A program made the position numbers and the translations under genes. The notes under the pieces were generated by a model, which saw only the letters and a list, made by a program, of their open reading frames with translations, was not told the DNA's origin and searched no databases. Positions 43,382-53,064 of a DNA stretch of 64,000 bases are shown piece by piece (the stretch's first letter is position 1; each line of letters opens with the position of its first letter). This DNA comes from Achromobacter mucicolens (GTDB taxonomy: Bacteria; Pseudomonadota; Gammaproteobacteria; Burkholderiales; Burkholderiaceae_B): assembly GCF_902859725.1 (NCBI RefSeq), contig NZ_CADIJP010000006.1, positions 241,444 to 305,443 on the forward strand, read 5' to 3'.

Positions 43382-43840
43382 ATGGCCACGAAAGCTAAAG
43401 CTCCTGCCAAGAAAGTCACCAAGACCGCCGTCAAGGCGCCCGCAAAGAAGGCAACTGCCGCCAAGCCCGCCGTGAAGCCGGCTGCCAAGAAGGCCGTCGC
43501 CGCCAAGAAGGTCGCTGCCGCCCCCAAGGCCATCAAGGCCGCGATGAACAAGACCCAGCTCATCGCCTACATCGTTGAGCAATCCGGCGTCGAAGCCAAG
43601 TCGGTCAAGGCCGTCCTGGCCAGCCTGGAAACCTCGGTGCTGGGCTCCGTGGACAAGAAGGGCGCTGGCGAATTCACGATGCCCGGCCTGTTCAAGGTCG
43701 CCGTGCAGAAGGTTCCCGCCAAGGCCAAGCGCTTCGGCAAGGATCCGTTCACGGGCGAAGAGCGTTGGTTCCCCGCCAAGCCGGCTTCGGTCAAGGTCAA
43801 GGTTCGCCCGCTCAAGAAGCTGAAGGACGCCGCGCAGTAA
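43382..43840 (+). CDS. HU-family DNA-binding protein with Lys/Ala/Pro-rich histone H1-like tail
   Basis: The protein has 152 residues. Residues 1-55 are almost only Lys, Ala, Pro, Val and Thr in AKK/PAKK-type repeats (KKATAAKPAVKPAAKKAVAA). The HU/IHF fold follows (MNKTQLIAYIVEQSGVEAKS) with PGLFKVAVQKVPAKAKRFG near its DNA-binding arm; the arm is short and ends in a basic tail (KVKVRPLKKLKD). The plan resembles the Bordetella histone-like proteins. It should compact DNA in the nucleoid. ATG 43382 is used rather than a start two codons upstream. Confidence 0.92.
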   Translation: MATKAKAPAKKVTKTAVKAPAKKATAAKPAVKPAAKKAVAAKKVAAAPKAIKAAMNKTQLIAYIVEQSGVEAKSVKAVLASLETSVLGSVDKKGAGEFTMPGLFKVAVQKVPAKAKRFGKDPFTGEERWFPAKPASVKVKVRPLKKLKDAAQ

Positions 43841-43871
43841 TTTCATTACGCGCAGTATCCGGTCAAGCCGG

Positions 43872-43910
43872 GAAGGGCCCGCCTCGCAAGAGGCGGGCCC
43901 TTCTTCATTT
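43872..43910 (+). terminator. Strong terminator after the HU gene
   Basis: A perfect 14-bp stem, GAAGGGCCCGCCTC (43872-43885) with GAGGCGGGCCCTTC (43890-43903), around GCAA, followed by TTCATTT. Confidence 0.92.
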
Positions 43911-43944
43911 GCGCGCGGTCTTTGGCTCGGTAGGTGGCGCGCGC

Positions 43945-43974
43945 TTTGCATTGCCGGCAAGCCGCTGCTAGAAT
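43945..43974 (+). promoter_or_regulatory. Promoter of the MarR gene
   Basis: TTTGCA (43945-43950), an 18-base spacer, then TAGAAT (43969-43974). Transcription would start near 43981, just before the palindrome. Confidence 0.5.
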
Positions 43975-43985
43975 TTTGTCTTTAC

Positions 43986-44000
43986 GTGAAGATACTTCAC
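43986..44000. promoter_or_regulatory. MarR-type operator palindrome
   Basis: GTGAAG-ATA-CTTCAC is a perfect palindrome of two 6-base arms. It lies just after the predicted transcription start and 23 bp before the MarR ATG, where binding would block transcription. It is very likely the regulator's own operator. Confidence 0.75.
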
Positions 44001-44022
44001 ATTGACACACCAGCCCGCCGCC

Positions 44023-44535
44023 ATGAATGACCTTGTCGATCTCGTGATCTCGCAATGGACGCAGGAATGCCCTGCGCAGGACTTCGCCGCCATGTCGGTG
44101 GTCGCCCGCCTCTTCCGCCTGAACGCATTCGCCGCCCGCAACGTCAATCGCACCTTTCGCCAGTACAACCTGCATCAGGGCGAATTCGACGTGCTCGCCA
44201 CGCTCTACCGCACCGGCGCGCCGTATGCGATGAATCCGCAAAAACTCGTGCAAGCCCTTCTGCTGACGTCCGGCGCCATGACCAACCGCCTGGACCGGCT
44301 GGAAGAGGCCGGGATGCTCGTGCGCAGTCCCAATCCCGACGACCGGCGCGGCGTCATCGTGTCGCTCACCGCCAACGGGCTGCGCACGATCAAGATCCTG
44401 CTCAAGGACTACCTGAGCGACCTGAACGACCTGCTGGAACCGCTGTCCGCCGCGGAACGCCGCCAATTGGCGGGCCTTCTGAAAAAGCTGCTGATCAAGC
44501 AGGACCAGGAAACGCCCGGCAGCGTCGACGCCTGA
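44023..44535 (+). CDS. MarR-family transcriptional regulator
   Basis: The protein has 170 residues. The winged helix-turn-helix runs from about 60 to 125, with LLLTSGAMTNRLDRLEEAGM as the recognition part and RSPNPDDRRGVIVSLTANGL as the wing. ATG 44023 is used; the longer form would start with TTG inside the promoter. It probably represses itself and the MFS pump 43 bp downstream via the palindrome at 43986-44000, with release by a small aromatic or drug-like ligand. Confidence 0.92.
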   Translation: MNDLVDLVISQWTQECPAQDFAAMSVVARLFRLNAFAARNVNRTFRQYNLHQGEFDVLATLYRTGAPYAMNPQKLVQALLLTSGAMTNRLDRLEEAGMLVRSPNPDDRRGVIVSLTANGLRTIKILLKDYLSDLNDLLEPLSAAERRQLAGLLKKLLIKQDQETPGSVDA

Positions 44536-44578
44536 GTTGCCCGCCGCCCACCGTCATCACCTTTTCAGCCTCAGATCA

Positions 44579-45793
44579 GTGACTTCTCCTACACAAACCA
44601 CGCCCACGCTCACCGCGCCCATCATCCTGCTGATGTCCGTGGCGACCGGCCTGGCGGTCGCCAGCAACTACTACGCGCAACCCCTGCTGCACACGATCGG
44701 TCAGCAGTTCTCGATTTCGAATGCCGCCGCCGGCACCATCGTCACGACCGCGCAGCTCAGCTACGCGGTGGGCCTGATGCTGCTGGTGCCGCTGGGCGAC
44801 ATGTTCGAGCGCCGCGCGCTGATCGTGCTGATGAACCTGCTGGCCGCGGGCGGCCTGCTGATCTCGGCCTTTGCCAGCAACATCGCGGTACTGATCCTGG
44901 GCACCGCCCTGACCGGCATGCTATCCGTCGTCGCCCAGATCCTCGTGCCCTTTGCCGCCACGCTGGCGGCGCCCCACGAGCGGGGCAAGGCCGTCGGGAC
45001 CGTCATGAGCGGGCTGCTCCTGGGCATCCTGCTGGCCCGCACCGCGGCCGGCGCGCTGGCCGACGTGGGCAGCTGGCGCACGGTGTACTGGGTGGCCGCC
45101 ATCCTGATGCTGTGCATGTCCGCCGTCCTGTGGCGCGTGCTGCCGCGCTACCAGAGCCACACGGCAATGAGCTATCCGCGTCTGCTGGGATCAATCCTGC
45201 GCATGTTTGTCGAAGAACCGCTGTTCCGCGCCCGGTCCCTCATCGGCGGACTGCTGTTTGCCGCCTTCAGCATGCTGTGGACCCCGCTGACCTTCCTTTT
45301 GGCCGGGCCGCCTTATGAATACAGCAACACCACCATCGGTCTCTTTGGCCTGGCCGGTGCGGCCGGGGCCTACGCCGCCAACCGCTTCGGACGCCTTGCC
45401 GACCGCGGCCTGGGCAACCTTGCCACCCGCGTGGGCCTGCTGCTGCTCCTGGGTTCCTGGGGACTGATGGCGTTCGGCCAGGTGTCGGTCGTTGCCCTGC
45501 TGGCGGGCATCCTGGTGCAGGATCTGGCGATCCAGGGCGTCCACGTCACCAACACCAGCTCCATCTACCGCCTGCGGCCCGAAGCGCGCAGCCGCCTGAC
45601 CGCCGGATACGTCACCTGCTACTTCATCGGCGGCGCTTCGGGTTCGCTGGTATCGTCCTGGCTGTACGCCCATTTCGGCTGGCCGGCGGTGGTCACGGCG
45701 GGCGCCGTCCTGGCGGCCCTCACGCTGGCTTATGGCGCCCTTGCGCCCAGTGCGCGCATCCCGGAAATGCCCTCGCCCCCTGCCCGCGCCTAG
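44579..45793 (+). CDS. MFS efflux transporter
   Basis: The protein has 404 residues with 12 membrane segments. GLAVASNYYAQPLLHTIGQQ and LLVPLGDMFERRALIVLMNL are the family patterns of sugar-efflux/drug-efflux MFS members. The start is uncertain: GTG 44579 has a weak ribosome site, and no ATG is found before the first membrane segment. It forms a unit with the MarR gene, and export of the MarR ligand is the likely job. Confidence 0.88.
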   Translation: MTSPTQTTPTLTAPIILLMSVATGLAVASNYYAQPLLHTIGQQFSISNAAAGTIVTTAQLSYAVGLMLLVPLGDMFERRALIVLMNLLAAGGLLISAFASNIAVLILGTALTGMLSVVAQILVPFAATLAAPHERGKAVGTVMSGLLLGILLARTAAGALADVGSWRTVYWVAAILMLCMSAVLWRVLPRYQSHTAMSYPRLLGSILRMFVEEPLFRARSLIGGLLFAAFSMLWTPLTFLLAGPPYEYSNTTIGLFGLAGAAGAYAANRFGRLADRGLGNLATRVGLLLLLGSWGLMAFGQVSVVALLAGILVQDLAIQGVHVTNTSSIYRLRPEARSRLTAGYVTCYFIGGASGSLVSSWLYAHFGWPAVVTAGAVLAALTLAYGALAPSARIPEMPSPPARA

Positions 45794-45800
45794 CACCTCC

Positions 45801-45806
45801 TATAAT
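45801..45806 (+). promoter_or_regulatory. -10 box of leuS promoter
   Basis: A perfect TATAAT lies eight bases after the MFS stop and 75 bp before the leuS ATG. The matching -35 would fall in the end of the MFS gene (CCCTGC), a poor match, so an activator or strong -10 use is implied. Confidence 0.55.
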
Positions 45807-45880
45807 CAGGGGTTTTGACCGCCACCGCGCCCCGGCGCGATGGGGCGGCTCACCCCTTTTTCGCCACCGCGCACGAGCCC

Positions 45881-48538
45881 ATGCAGGAACGCTACCTCCC
45901 CACTACCGTCGAAGCGGCCGCCCAACAAGACTGGCAGGCCCGCGACGTCTATCTGGTCCAAGAACACGCAAAGAACCCCGACGGCTCCGAAAAGCCCAAG
46001 TTCTACGCCTGCTCCATGCTGCCTTATCCCAGCGGCAAGCTGCACATGGGCCACGTGCGCAACTACACCATCAACGACATGATGGCCCGCCAGCTGCGCA
46101 TGCGCGGCTACAACGTCCTCATGCCCATGGGCTGGGACGCGTTCGGCATGCCGGCGGAAAACGCGGCCATCAAGTCCAAGGTCCCGCCCGCCAAGTGGAC
46201 CTACGACAACATCGCCTACATGAAGAAGCAGATGAAGGCGATGGGTCTGGCAATCGACTGGACGCGCGAAATGTGCGCCTGCGATCCGCAGTATTACAAG
46301 TGGAACCAGTGGCTGTTCCTGAAGATGCTCGAAAAGGGCGTCGCCTACCGCAAAACCCAGGTCGTCAACTGGGATCCGGTCGACCAGACCGTGCTGGCCA
46401 ACGAACAGGTCATCGACGGCCGCGGCTGGCGTTCGGGCGCGCTCGTTGAAAAGCGCGAAATCCCCGGTTACTACCTGCGCATCACCGACTACGCCGACGA
46501 ACTGCTGGGCGCGGTCCAGAACGACCTGCCCGGCTGGCCCGAGCGCGTTCGCCTGATGCAGGAAAACTGGATCGGCAAGTCCGAGGGCCTGCGCTTTGCC
46601 TTCCCGCACCAGATCGCTGGCCAGGACGGCCAACTGATCCAGGACGGCAAGCTGTACGTCTTCACCACCCGCGCCGACACGATCATGGGCGTGACCTTCT
46701 GCGCCGTGGCGCCGGAACACCCCCTGGCCACGCACGCCGCCGCCGCCAATGCGCCGCTGGCCGCGTTTATCGAGCAGTGCAAGCTCGGCGGCACGACCGA
46801 GGCCGAAATGGCCACGCGCGAAAAAGAAGGCATGCCCACGGGCCTGTTCGTCACGCACCCCATCACCGGCGCGCAGGTTGAAGTCTGGGTCGGCAACTAC
46901 GTGCTCATGACCTACGGCGACGGTGCCGTCATGGGCGTGCCGTCGCACGACGAGCGCGACTTCGCCTTCGCCAAGAAATACGGCCTGCCCATCGTGCAAG
47001 TCGTGGACGTGGCCGGCAAGGAGTACTCCACCGACGCCTGGCAGGAATGGTACGGCGACAAGCAGTCGGGCCGCACCATCAATTCCGGCAAGTACGACGG
47101 CCTGTCCTACAAGGAAGCCGTGGACGCCATCGCGGCCGACCTGGGCGAAAAGGGCCTGGGCGAAAAGCAGACCACCTGGCGCCTGCGCGACTGGGGCATT
47201 TCGCGCCAGCGCTACTGGGGCACCCCGATCCCGATCATCCACTGCGCCGACTGCGGCCCGGTGCCGGTGCCCGAAAAGGACCTGCCCGTGGTCCTGCCCG
47301 ACGACCTCATCCCCGACGGCAGCGGCAACCCGCTGGCCAAGAACGAAGCCTTCCTGTCCTGCGCCTGCCCCAAGTGCGGCAAGCCCGCCCGCCGCGAAAC
47401 GGACACGATGGACACGTTCGTGGACTCGTCCTGGTACTTCATGCGCTACACCTCGCCCGGCAACGACAACGCCATGGTCGACCAGCGCAATGACTACTGG
47501 ATGCCGATGGACCAGTACATCGGCGGCATCGAGCACGCCGTGCTGCACCTGCTGTACGCGCGCTTCTGGACCAAGGTCATGCGCGACATGGGCCTGCTCA
47601 ACTTCGACGAGCCCTTCACCAAGCTTCTGTGCCAGGGCATGGTGCTGAACCACATCTATTCCCGCAAGACGCCCCAGGGCGGCATCGAGTACTTCTGGCC
47701 CGAAGACGTCGACAACGTCTACGACGATCGCGGCGCCATCGTCGGCGCCAAGCTGAAGTCGGACGGTTCGGCCATCAACTACGGCGGCGTGGGCACGATG
47801 TCCAAGTCCAAGAACAACGGCGTCGATCCGCAATCGCTGATCGACACGCTGGGCGCCGACACGGCCCGCCTGTTCGTCATGTTCGCCAGCCCGCCCGAGC
47901 AGACCCTCGAATGGTCCGATTCCGGCGTCGAAGGCTCCAACCGCTTCCTGCGCCGTCTCTGGTCCATCAGCTACAACCGCCGCGAAGCCATCGCCCGCGG
48001 CCTGGCCCACGGCGCGGACTGGGCGCAAGCGCCCGCCGCGGTCAAGGACCTGCGCCGCGAGGTCTACGGTCTGCTCAAGCAGGCCGATTACGACTACCAG
48101 CGCATCCAGTACAACACCGTCGTGTCCGCCTGCATGAAGATGCTGAACGCCATCGACGATGCCAAGCTGCCCGAAGGCGCCGAGGCCGATGCCGCCTATG
48201 CCGAAACCGTCGGCGTCCTGCTGCGCGTGCTCTACCCGGTCGTGCCGCACATCACCTGGCACCTGTGGCAGGATCTGGGCTACGCCAAGGAACTCGGCGA
48301 CCTGCTCGACGCGCCGTGGCCGCATGTGGACGAAGCCGCGCTCGTCGCCGACGAGATCGAGCTGATGCTGCAGGTCAATGGCAAGCTGCGCGGCTCGATC
48401 CGCGTGGCGGCCAAGGCGGTCAAGGAAGATATCGAGCAACTGGCAGCCAGCCAGGAAGAGGTCGCCCGATTCCTGGAAGGCCGTCCGCCCAAGCGCGTCA
48501 TCGTGGTTCCGGGCAAACTGGTCAACGTCGTAGGCTGA
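45881..48538 (+). CDS. leuS: Leucyl-tRNA synthetase
   Basis: The protein has 885 residues, normal for beta-proteobacterial LeuRS. The HIGH motif appears as [18 protein letters not shown], the KMSKS loop as [11 protein letters not shown], and the editing domain has [13 protein letters not shown] with the threonine-rich region. It charges tRNA-Leu with leucine in the cytosol and edits mischarged tRNA. ATG 45881 is used; a start 66 bases upstream would add unrelated residues. It is the first gene of leuS-lptE-holA. Confidence 0.98.
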   Translation: MQERYLPTTVEAAAQQDWQARDVYLVQEHAKNPDGSEKPKFYACSMLPYPSGKLHMGHVRNYTINDMMARQLRMRGYNVLMPMGWDAFGMPAENAAIKSKVPPAKWTYDNIAYMKKQMKAMGLAIDWTREMCACDPQYYKWNQWLFLKMLEKGVAYRKTQVVNWDPVDQTVLANEQVIDGRGWRSGALVEKREIPGYYLRITDYADELLGAVQNDLPGWPERVRLMQENWIGKSEGLRFAFPHQIAGQDGQLIQDGKLYVFTTRADTIMGVTFCAVAPEHPLATHAAAANAPLAAFIEQCKLGGTTEAEMATREKEGMPTGLFVTHPITGAQVEVWVGNYVLMTYGDGAVMGVPSHDERDFAFAKKYGLPIVQVVDVAGKEYSTDAWQEWYGDKQSGRTINSGKYDGLSYKEAVDAIAADLGEKGLGEKQTTWRLRDWGISRQRYWGTPIPIIHCADCGPVPVPEKDLPVVLPDDLIPDGSGNPLAKNEAFLSCACPKCGKPARRETDTMDTFVDSSWYFMRYTSPGNDNAMVDQRNDYWMPMDQYIGGIEHAVLHLLYARFWTKVMRDMGLLNFDEPFTKLLCQGMVLNHIYSRKTPQGGIEYFWPEDVDNVYDDRGAIVGAKLKSDGSAINYGGVGTMSKSKNNGVDPQSLIDTLGADTARLFVMFASPPEQTLEWSDSGVEGSNRFLRRLWSISYNRREAIARGLAHGADWAQAPAAVKDLRREVYGLLKQADYDYQRIQYNTVVSACMKMLNAIDDAKLPEGAEADAAYAETVGVLLRVLYPVVPHITWHLWQDLGYAKELGDLLDAPWPHVDEAALVADEIELMLQVNGKLRGSIRVAAKAVKEDIEQLAASQEEVARFLEGRPPKRVIVVPGKLVNVVG

Positions 48539-48549
48539 TGAGGTCAAGC

Positions 48550-49212
48550 ATGCACTTCGCCGGGCAACAATCGCAAGTCTCCCGCCAAACCTGGCTGCTG
48601 CGCGGCGCCTGCCTGGCGCTGTTCATGCTGCTCTCCGCCTGCGGCTTCGCGCTGCGCGGCACCACCCCGATGCCATTCGACACCCTGTACGTGGGCATTC
48701 CTGACAACATCCAGTTCGGCGCCGACCTGCGCCGCGCGCTGCGCGCGGCCTCGCCCAACACCAAGCTGGTGGATTCGCGCAAGGAAGCCCAGGCGATCCT
48801 CCAGCAGGTCAGCGACACGCGCACGCTGCGTGAGGTCTCGCTGAACGCGCAAGGCCGTGTCGAATCCTACGAACTGGGCATCAACTACACGTTCCGCCTG
48901 ATCGACGCCAAGGGCCGCGCCCTGGTCCCCGACACGACGCTGTCCATCTATCGCGAAATGCCGTACGACGACCAGGTCGTGCAGGCCAAGCAGGGCCAGA
49001 TCGAAACGCTGTACAAGGCCATGCAGCGGGACCTCGTCTCGCGCGTGCTGCGCCGCATTACCGCGCCGGACGTGCACAAGGCATTCGAAGCCGCGCAAGC
49101 GGGCGGCGACGACGCAAACATGCCGCTGTTCGACCCCAACGAGCCGCAACGACCGCGCGTGCCCACGCCCTGGCAGACGCCGTCCGTCACCGATCCGGCC
49201 ATCGTCCGCTAG
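48550..49212 (+). CDS. lptE: LPS-assembly lipoprotein LptE
   Basis: The protein has 220 residues. A lipobox LLSAC follows a hydrophobic segment (LRGACLALFMLLSAC), so the Cys near residue 31 is lipidated and the protein sits in the outer membrane. The mature part FALRGTTPMPFDTLYVGIPD is the LptE family start. It plugs and helps assemble LptD for lipopolysaccharide export. ATG 48550 has GAGG six bases upstream; ATG 48538, overlapping the leuS stop, is an alternative. Confidence 0.93.
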   Translation: MHFAGQQSQVSRQTWLLRGACLALFMLLSACGFALRGTTPMPFDTLYVGIPDNIQFGADLRRALRAASPNTKLVDSRKEAQAILQQVSDTRTLREVSLNAQGRVESYELGINYTFRLIDAKGRALVPDTTLSIYREMPYDDQVVQAKQGQIETLYKAMQRDLVSRVLRRITAPDVHKAFEAAQAGGDDANMPLFDPNEPQRPRVPTPWQTPSVTDPAIVR

Positions 49213-49215
49213 TCC

Positions 49216-50271
49216 ATGGCACAGCCTCTGGACGCGGATCGGCTGGCCGAACACCTGCAGCGGCCCGGCAACCGCCTGGCGCCGCTGTACACGGTGTCGG
49301 GCGACGAGCCGCTGCTGGTGACCGAAGCCGTCGACGCGCTTCGCGCCGCCGCGCGCAACGCTGGCTACACCGAGCGCCTGTCCATGGTGATGGACGCGCG
49401 CAGCGACTGGAGCGCGGTCATTGCCGCCACCCAGAGCGTGTCGCTCTTTGGCGACCGCCGCATCCTTGAAATCAAGATACCCACCGGCAAACCGGGAAAA
49501 TCCGGCGCCGACACCCTGACCAAGCTGGCCGAACAGGCCGAAAAGCAGCCAGACGCCGACACCCTGGTGCTGATCGCGCTGCCCCGTCTGGACAAGGCCA
49601 CCCGCGAAAGCCGCTGGATGCAGGCGCTTGCCCGCGCCGGCATGGCCGTCGACATCGCCAACATCGAACGCGGCCGCCTGCCCGCCTGGGTCGGCATGCG
49701 ACTGGCGCGCCAGAACCAACGCGCCGACAGCGCCACCCTGCAATGGATGGCGGACAAGGTCGAAGGCAACCTGCTCGCCGCCCACCAGGAAATCCAGAAG
49801 CTGGGCCTGCTCTACCCCGAAGGCCAGCTTGCCCCGGAGGACGTCGAGCGCGCCGTGCTGAACGTCGCCCGCTACGACGTCTTCGGTCTGCGCGATGCCA
49901 TGCTGGCCGGCGACATCGGTCGCACCATCCGCATGATCGACGGCCTGCGCGCCGAAGGCGAGGCGCTGCCGCTGGTGCTGTGGGCAGTCGGCGAAGAAAT
50001 CCGCTTGCTGGCCCGCATTGCCGAGGCACGCGCGCTGGGCCAGGACGCGGGCGGCCTCATGCGCCGCCTGCGCATTTTCGGCGCGCATGAACGCCTTGCG
50101 CTGCAGGCCCTGAACCGGGTGCAGCCCAACGTCTGGCCCGCCGCCGTGCAGCACGCCCACGAAGTCGACCGCCTGATCAAGGGCCTGTCGGTGCCCGGAC
50201 GCCTGTCTGACCCCTGGGAAGAAATGACCCGGCTGGCCCTGCGCGTAGCCGCCGCCGGCGGCCGACCGTGA
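49216..50271 (+). CDS. holA: DNA polymerase III subunit delta
   Basis: The protein has 351 residues. APLYTVSGDEPLLVTEAVDA is the N-terminal delta signature, and LFGDRRILEIKIP and VEGNLLAAHQEIQKLGLLYP follow as in HolA. It opens the beta clamp within the clamp-loader complex. It starts three bases after lptE, the conserved leuS-lptE-holA order of proteobacteria. Confidence 0.97.
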   Translation: MAQPLDADRLAEHLQRPGNRLAPLYTVSGDEPLLVTEAVDALRAAARNAGYTERLSMVMDARSDWSAVIAATQSVSLFGDRRILEIKIPTGKPGKSGADTLTKLAEQAEKQPDADTLVLIALPRLDKATRESRWMQALARAGMAVDIANIERGRLPAWVGMRLARQNQRADSATLQWMADKVEGNLLAAHQEIQKLGLLYPEGQLAPEDVERAVLNVARYDVFGLRDAMLAGDIGRTIRMIDGLRAEGEALPLVLWAVGEEIRLLARIAEARALGQDAGGLMRRLRIFGAHERLALQALNRVQPNVWPAAVQHAHEVDRLIKGLSVPGRLSDPWEEMTRLALRVAAAGGRP

Positions 50272-50272
50272 A

Positions 50273-50322
50273 GGCGGCTTTGCCGCCTGCCTCCCGCCCC
50301 CCATCCGGTCCGCCGACCGGAT
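50273..50322 (+). terminator. Two tandem hairpins after holA
   Basis: GGCGGC-TTT-GCCGCC (50273-50287) and ATCCGGTC-CGCC-GACCGGAT (50303-50322) are perfect stems in the 131-bp gap between holA and proA. Neither has a U-tract, so termination would be partial. A TATACA at 50345-50350 may be the proA -10. Confidence 0.45.
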
Positions 50323-50402
50323 CTCGCCCGGCCATCGCGCCGGATATACACTGACTTTCCTGGCGGCGCCCGCGCCGCCTTCTCCACAAGATCGACGCCG
50401 CC

Positions 50403-51668
50403 ATGTCCTCGTCCTCCATCGAACAAGCCATGCTGACCCTGGGCGAAAACGCCCGCCGCGCCTCGCGCGCCATGATGCGCGCCGACAGCGCCGCCAAGAA
50501 CCGGGCGCTGATCGCCATGGCCGACGCGCTGGCCGCCAGCCACGATGAACTGAAAGCCGCCAACGAAAAGGACGTGGCCGCCGCCCGGGCCAATGGCCTG
50601 GAGCCCGCCCTGCTCGACCGCCTGACCCTGTCGGACAAGACGCTGGCGCACATGGCCGAGGGCCTGCGCCAGATCGCCGCCCTGCCCGACCCGATCGGCA
50701 GCATCACCGCCACCACCGTGCGGCCCAACGGCATGCGTGTCGCCCAGATGCGCGTGCCATTGGGCGTGATCGGCATCATTTATGAATCGCGCCCCAACGT
50801 CACCATCGACGCCGCGGCCCTGTGCCTGAAGTCCGGCAACGCCGCCATCCTGCGCGGCGGCAGCGAAGCCCTGCACTCGAACGTGGCGCTCGGCCGCATC
50901 GTGCAGACCGGCCTGGCTGCCGCCGGCCTGCCGCAGGAGGCCGTGCAGGTCGTCGCCACGACCGACCGCGCGGCCGTGGGCGCGCTCATCACCATGACCG
51001 AGCATATCGATGTCATCGTGCCGCGTGGCGGCAAGGGCCTCATCGCCCGGCTGTCCCAGGAAGCGCGCGTGCCGCTCATCAAGCATCTGGACGGCAACTG
51101 CCACATCTACATCGATGCGGCGGCAGACCCCGACAAGGCCCACGCCATCGCCCTGAACGCCAAGACCTACCGCTATGGCATCTGCGGCGCCATGGAAACG
51201 CTGCTGATCGACGCCGTGGCCGCCGTGTCCATCTTGCCCAGCCTGGCCGCCGCCTTCGCCGAACACGGCGTGGAACTGCGCGGCTGCCCGCGCACGCTGG
51301 CGCTGCTGCCGCACGCCACGCCCGCCACCGAAGAAGACTGGGCCACCGAATACCTGGCGCCCATCCTGGCCGTGCGCATCGTCGACACGCTGGACGACGC
51401 CATCGAACATATCGCGCGCTATGGCTCGGGCCACACCGACGCGATCGTCACGCAAGACCTCTCGGCGGCCCAGCGCTTCCAGCGCGAAGTCGACTCCAGC
51501 TCCGTCTACGTCAACCTTCCCACCTGCTTTGCAGACGGCTTCGAATACGGGCTGGGCGCCGAAATCGGCATTTCCACCAATCGCCTGCACGCGCGCGGCC
51601 CGGTCGGTCTGGAAGGCCTGACCACGCTCAAGTGGGTCTTGAACGGCGAAGGCCAGACCCGCGGCTGA
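50403..51668 (+). CDS. proA: Gamma-glutamyl phosphate reductase
   Basis: The protein has 421 residues, the usual size. [40 protein letters not shown] and the catalytic Cys region [16 protein letters not shown] define ProA. It reduces gamma-glutamyl phosphate to glutamate semialdehyde with NADPH, the second step of proline synthesis. proB is not adjacent, the usual arrangement in beta-proteobacteria. Confidence 0.97.
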   Translation: MSSSSIEQAMLTLGENARRASRAMMRADSAAKNRALIAMADALAASHDELKAANEKDVAAARANGLEPALLDRLTLSDKTLAHMAEGLRQIAALPDPIGSITATTVRPNGMRVAQMRVPLGVIGIIYESRPNVTIDAAALCLKSGNAAILRGGSEALHSNVALGRIVQTGLAAAGLPQEAVQVVATTDRAAVGALITMTEHIDVIVPRGGKGLIARLSQEARVPLIKHLDGNCHIYIDAAADPDKAHAIALNAKTYRYGICGAMETLLIDAVAAVSILPSLAAAFAEHGVELRGCPRTLALLPHATPATEEDWATEYLAPILAVRIVDTLDDAIEHIARYGSGHTDAIVTQDLSAAQRFQREVDSSSVYVNLPTCFADGFEYGLGAEIGISTNRLHARGPVGLEGLTTLKWVLNGEGQTRG

Positions 51669-51700
51669 CCCTGCCCAAGCGCCCGACCGGCGCTACTGAC

Positions 51701-51722
51701 GCGGCCCTGAACACGGGGCCGC
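51701..51722. terminator. Hairpin after proA
   Basis: GCGGCCC (51701-51707) and GGGCCGC (51716-51722) pair around an 8-base loop. No U-tract follows directly, though TTTTTTT occurs at 51749-51755. Confidence 0.4.
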
Positions 51723-51807
51723 GCCAAGCCCTCTACAATAGGGCCAGCTTTTTTTGCCTGAATTCGTCCATCCCACGCGGTCCCGCCGCGCATCGTTGAG
51801 ATCCCCC

Positions 51808-52188
51808 ATGCATTCACCCGTCATGGCAATGGCCTTCAGCCTGTTTGTGCTGTGTTTCATCACCTGCACGATCAGCGGCATCGTGCTGTTCTTCTTCAAG
51901 ACCCAGCAGGTCAATGCGGCCCTCAAGCACCCCTATCTGCAGCATCGGCCGTTCAAGCAATTCCCGCTGGCGATCCAGGCGGCGATCATGCTCGATTATT
52001 TCTTCCGCCTGATGTTTCCCGGCACGCGCATGTGGTTGATCGGCAATGCCAACGACCTGCTTGCCCACGTCGATCCCAAGAAGATTCCGCTGTCCCTGAA
52101 GTGGCCGATCGTCGGCTTCTGGGGTTCGTGCTGGCTGGGCCTGATCGCCATGATCGTCTTGTGGATCATGCTGTTCCTCGGAGCCTGA
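51808..52188 (+). CDS. Small membrane protein, unknown function
   Basis: The protein has 126 residues with hydrophobic segments at about 5-28 (MAMAFSLFVLCFITCTISGI) and 98-126 (IVGFWGSCWLGLIAMIVLWI), and a polar middle with a possible third segment at 48-66. I do not recognise the family. ATG 51808 is used; the frame upstream has no ribosome site. It lies four bases before the hydratase gene, so the two are probably co-transcribed. Confidence 0.75.
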   Translation: MHSPVMAMAFSLFVLCFITCTISGIVLFFFKTQQVNAALKHPYLQHRPFKQFPLAIQAAIMLDYFFRLMFPGTRMWLIGNANDLLAHVDPKKIPLSLKWPIVGFWGSCWLGLIAMIVLWIMLFLGA

Positions 52189-52192
52189 ACGC

Positions 52193-52978
52193 ATGCAGAT
52201 CAGATTTGAAGACTATCCCGGCAGCATCGACGCCGCGCGCTTTCTGATCGCCGCGCGCCAGGCAGGCGTGGCCGGCCCCCGCCTGCCAGCGGAATGCCGG
52301 CCGCAGTCGCTGGGGCAGGCTTTCGCCGTGCAGCAGCGCACCGCTGAACTGCTTCGCGAAACGCGCCAGGACACCATCGCGGCCTGGAAAAGCGCGCTAC
52401 CCTCGCCCGAAAAAACCGTCGTGGCGCCCATCTATGCCTCGGGCACGGCTGACGCCGCGGCCGGGCCGGTCGCCACCCGCGATGCCGGCGTGCGCATCGA
52501 ACCCGAAATCGCGTTCGAAATCGCCCGCGACCTGCCGCCGCGCGACACGCCCTACACCGAAGCCGAGATAGACGCCGCCGTGGGCGGCGCCCGCCTGGCG
52601 CTCGAAGTCCTGGGCTGCCGCTACGCCGCCCCCGAACATGCAAGCCTGCCCGAACTGCTGGCGGACCACATGTTCAACCAAGGCCTCGTCCTGGGCCCGC
52701 GGATTTCATCGCCCGACGCAGCCCCCGGCTGCATGACCATCACGTTGACGGTCGATGGCGTTGAAGTCGAGCAGCACGCGGGCATCCACCCGAACGACCG
52801 CGCCAAGGCCGGCCTGTACTGGCTGGCCAATTTCCTGCGCGAGCAAGGCCTGGGGCTGACGGCCGGCCAGCACGTCATCACCGGCTCTTACGCGGGCTTT
52901 CTGGACGTGCCCGCCAATCAAGACATCGAACTGGCGTACGGCGATCTGGGCGTGCTGAAGGTGCGCTTCGGCGGCTAA
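52193..52978 (+). CDS. 2-keto-4-pentenoate hydratase-like protein (FAH superfamily)
   Basis: The protein has 261 residues. RIEPEIAFEIARDLPPRDTP carries the Glu-X-Glu metal site of MhpD/XylJ-type hydratases, and ADHMFNQGLVLGPRI and GLTAGQHVITGSYAG are the following conserved blocks. It may hydrate a 2-oxo-4-enoate from aromatic ring cleavage, or act as a decarboxylase of the same fold. No other meta-cleavage genes are near, so the pathway is not set. Confidence 0.85.
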   Translation: MQIRFEDYPGSIDAARFLIAARQAGVAGPRLPAECRPQSLGQAFAVQQRTAELLRETRQDTIAAWKSALPSPEKTVVAPIYASGTADAAAGPVATRDAGVRIEPEIAFEIARDLPPRDTPYTEAEIDAAVGGARLALEVLGCRYAAPEHASLPELLADHMFNQGLVLGPRISSPDAAPGCMTITLTVDGVEVEQHAGIHPNDRAKAGLYWLANFLREQGLGLTAGQHVITGSYAGFLDVPANQDIELAYGDLGVLKVRFGG

Positions 52979-52993
52979 GGCCGCACAGGCGGC

Positions 52994-53040
52994 CACCTTC
53001 AAGCCGCCCCACTTTCAGGCTGGCCCACCTTCAGGCGGCC
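52994..53040. repeat. Three degenerate 16-bp tandem repeats
   Basis: Copies begin at 52994, 53010 and 53026 (CACCTTCAAGCCGCCC, CACTTTCAGGCTGGCC, CACCTTCAGGCGGCC). They fill half of the gap between the convergent hydratase and amidase genes. No function is apparent. Confidence 0.65.
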
Positions 53041-53064
53041 CCGCCGTTATCCACCAACCGCCAA

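Noticed and set aside
45806-48547. A 913-codon open frame antisense to leuS
   Set aside because: It is an exact shadow of leuS in high-GC DNA; the leuS product has all catalytic motifs and the antisense protein resembles nothing.
51749-51755. Seven-T run as a terminator for proA
   Set aside because: It is 27 bases from the nearest hairpin, too far for a Rho-independent terminator.
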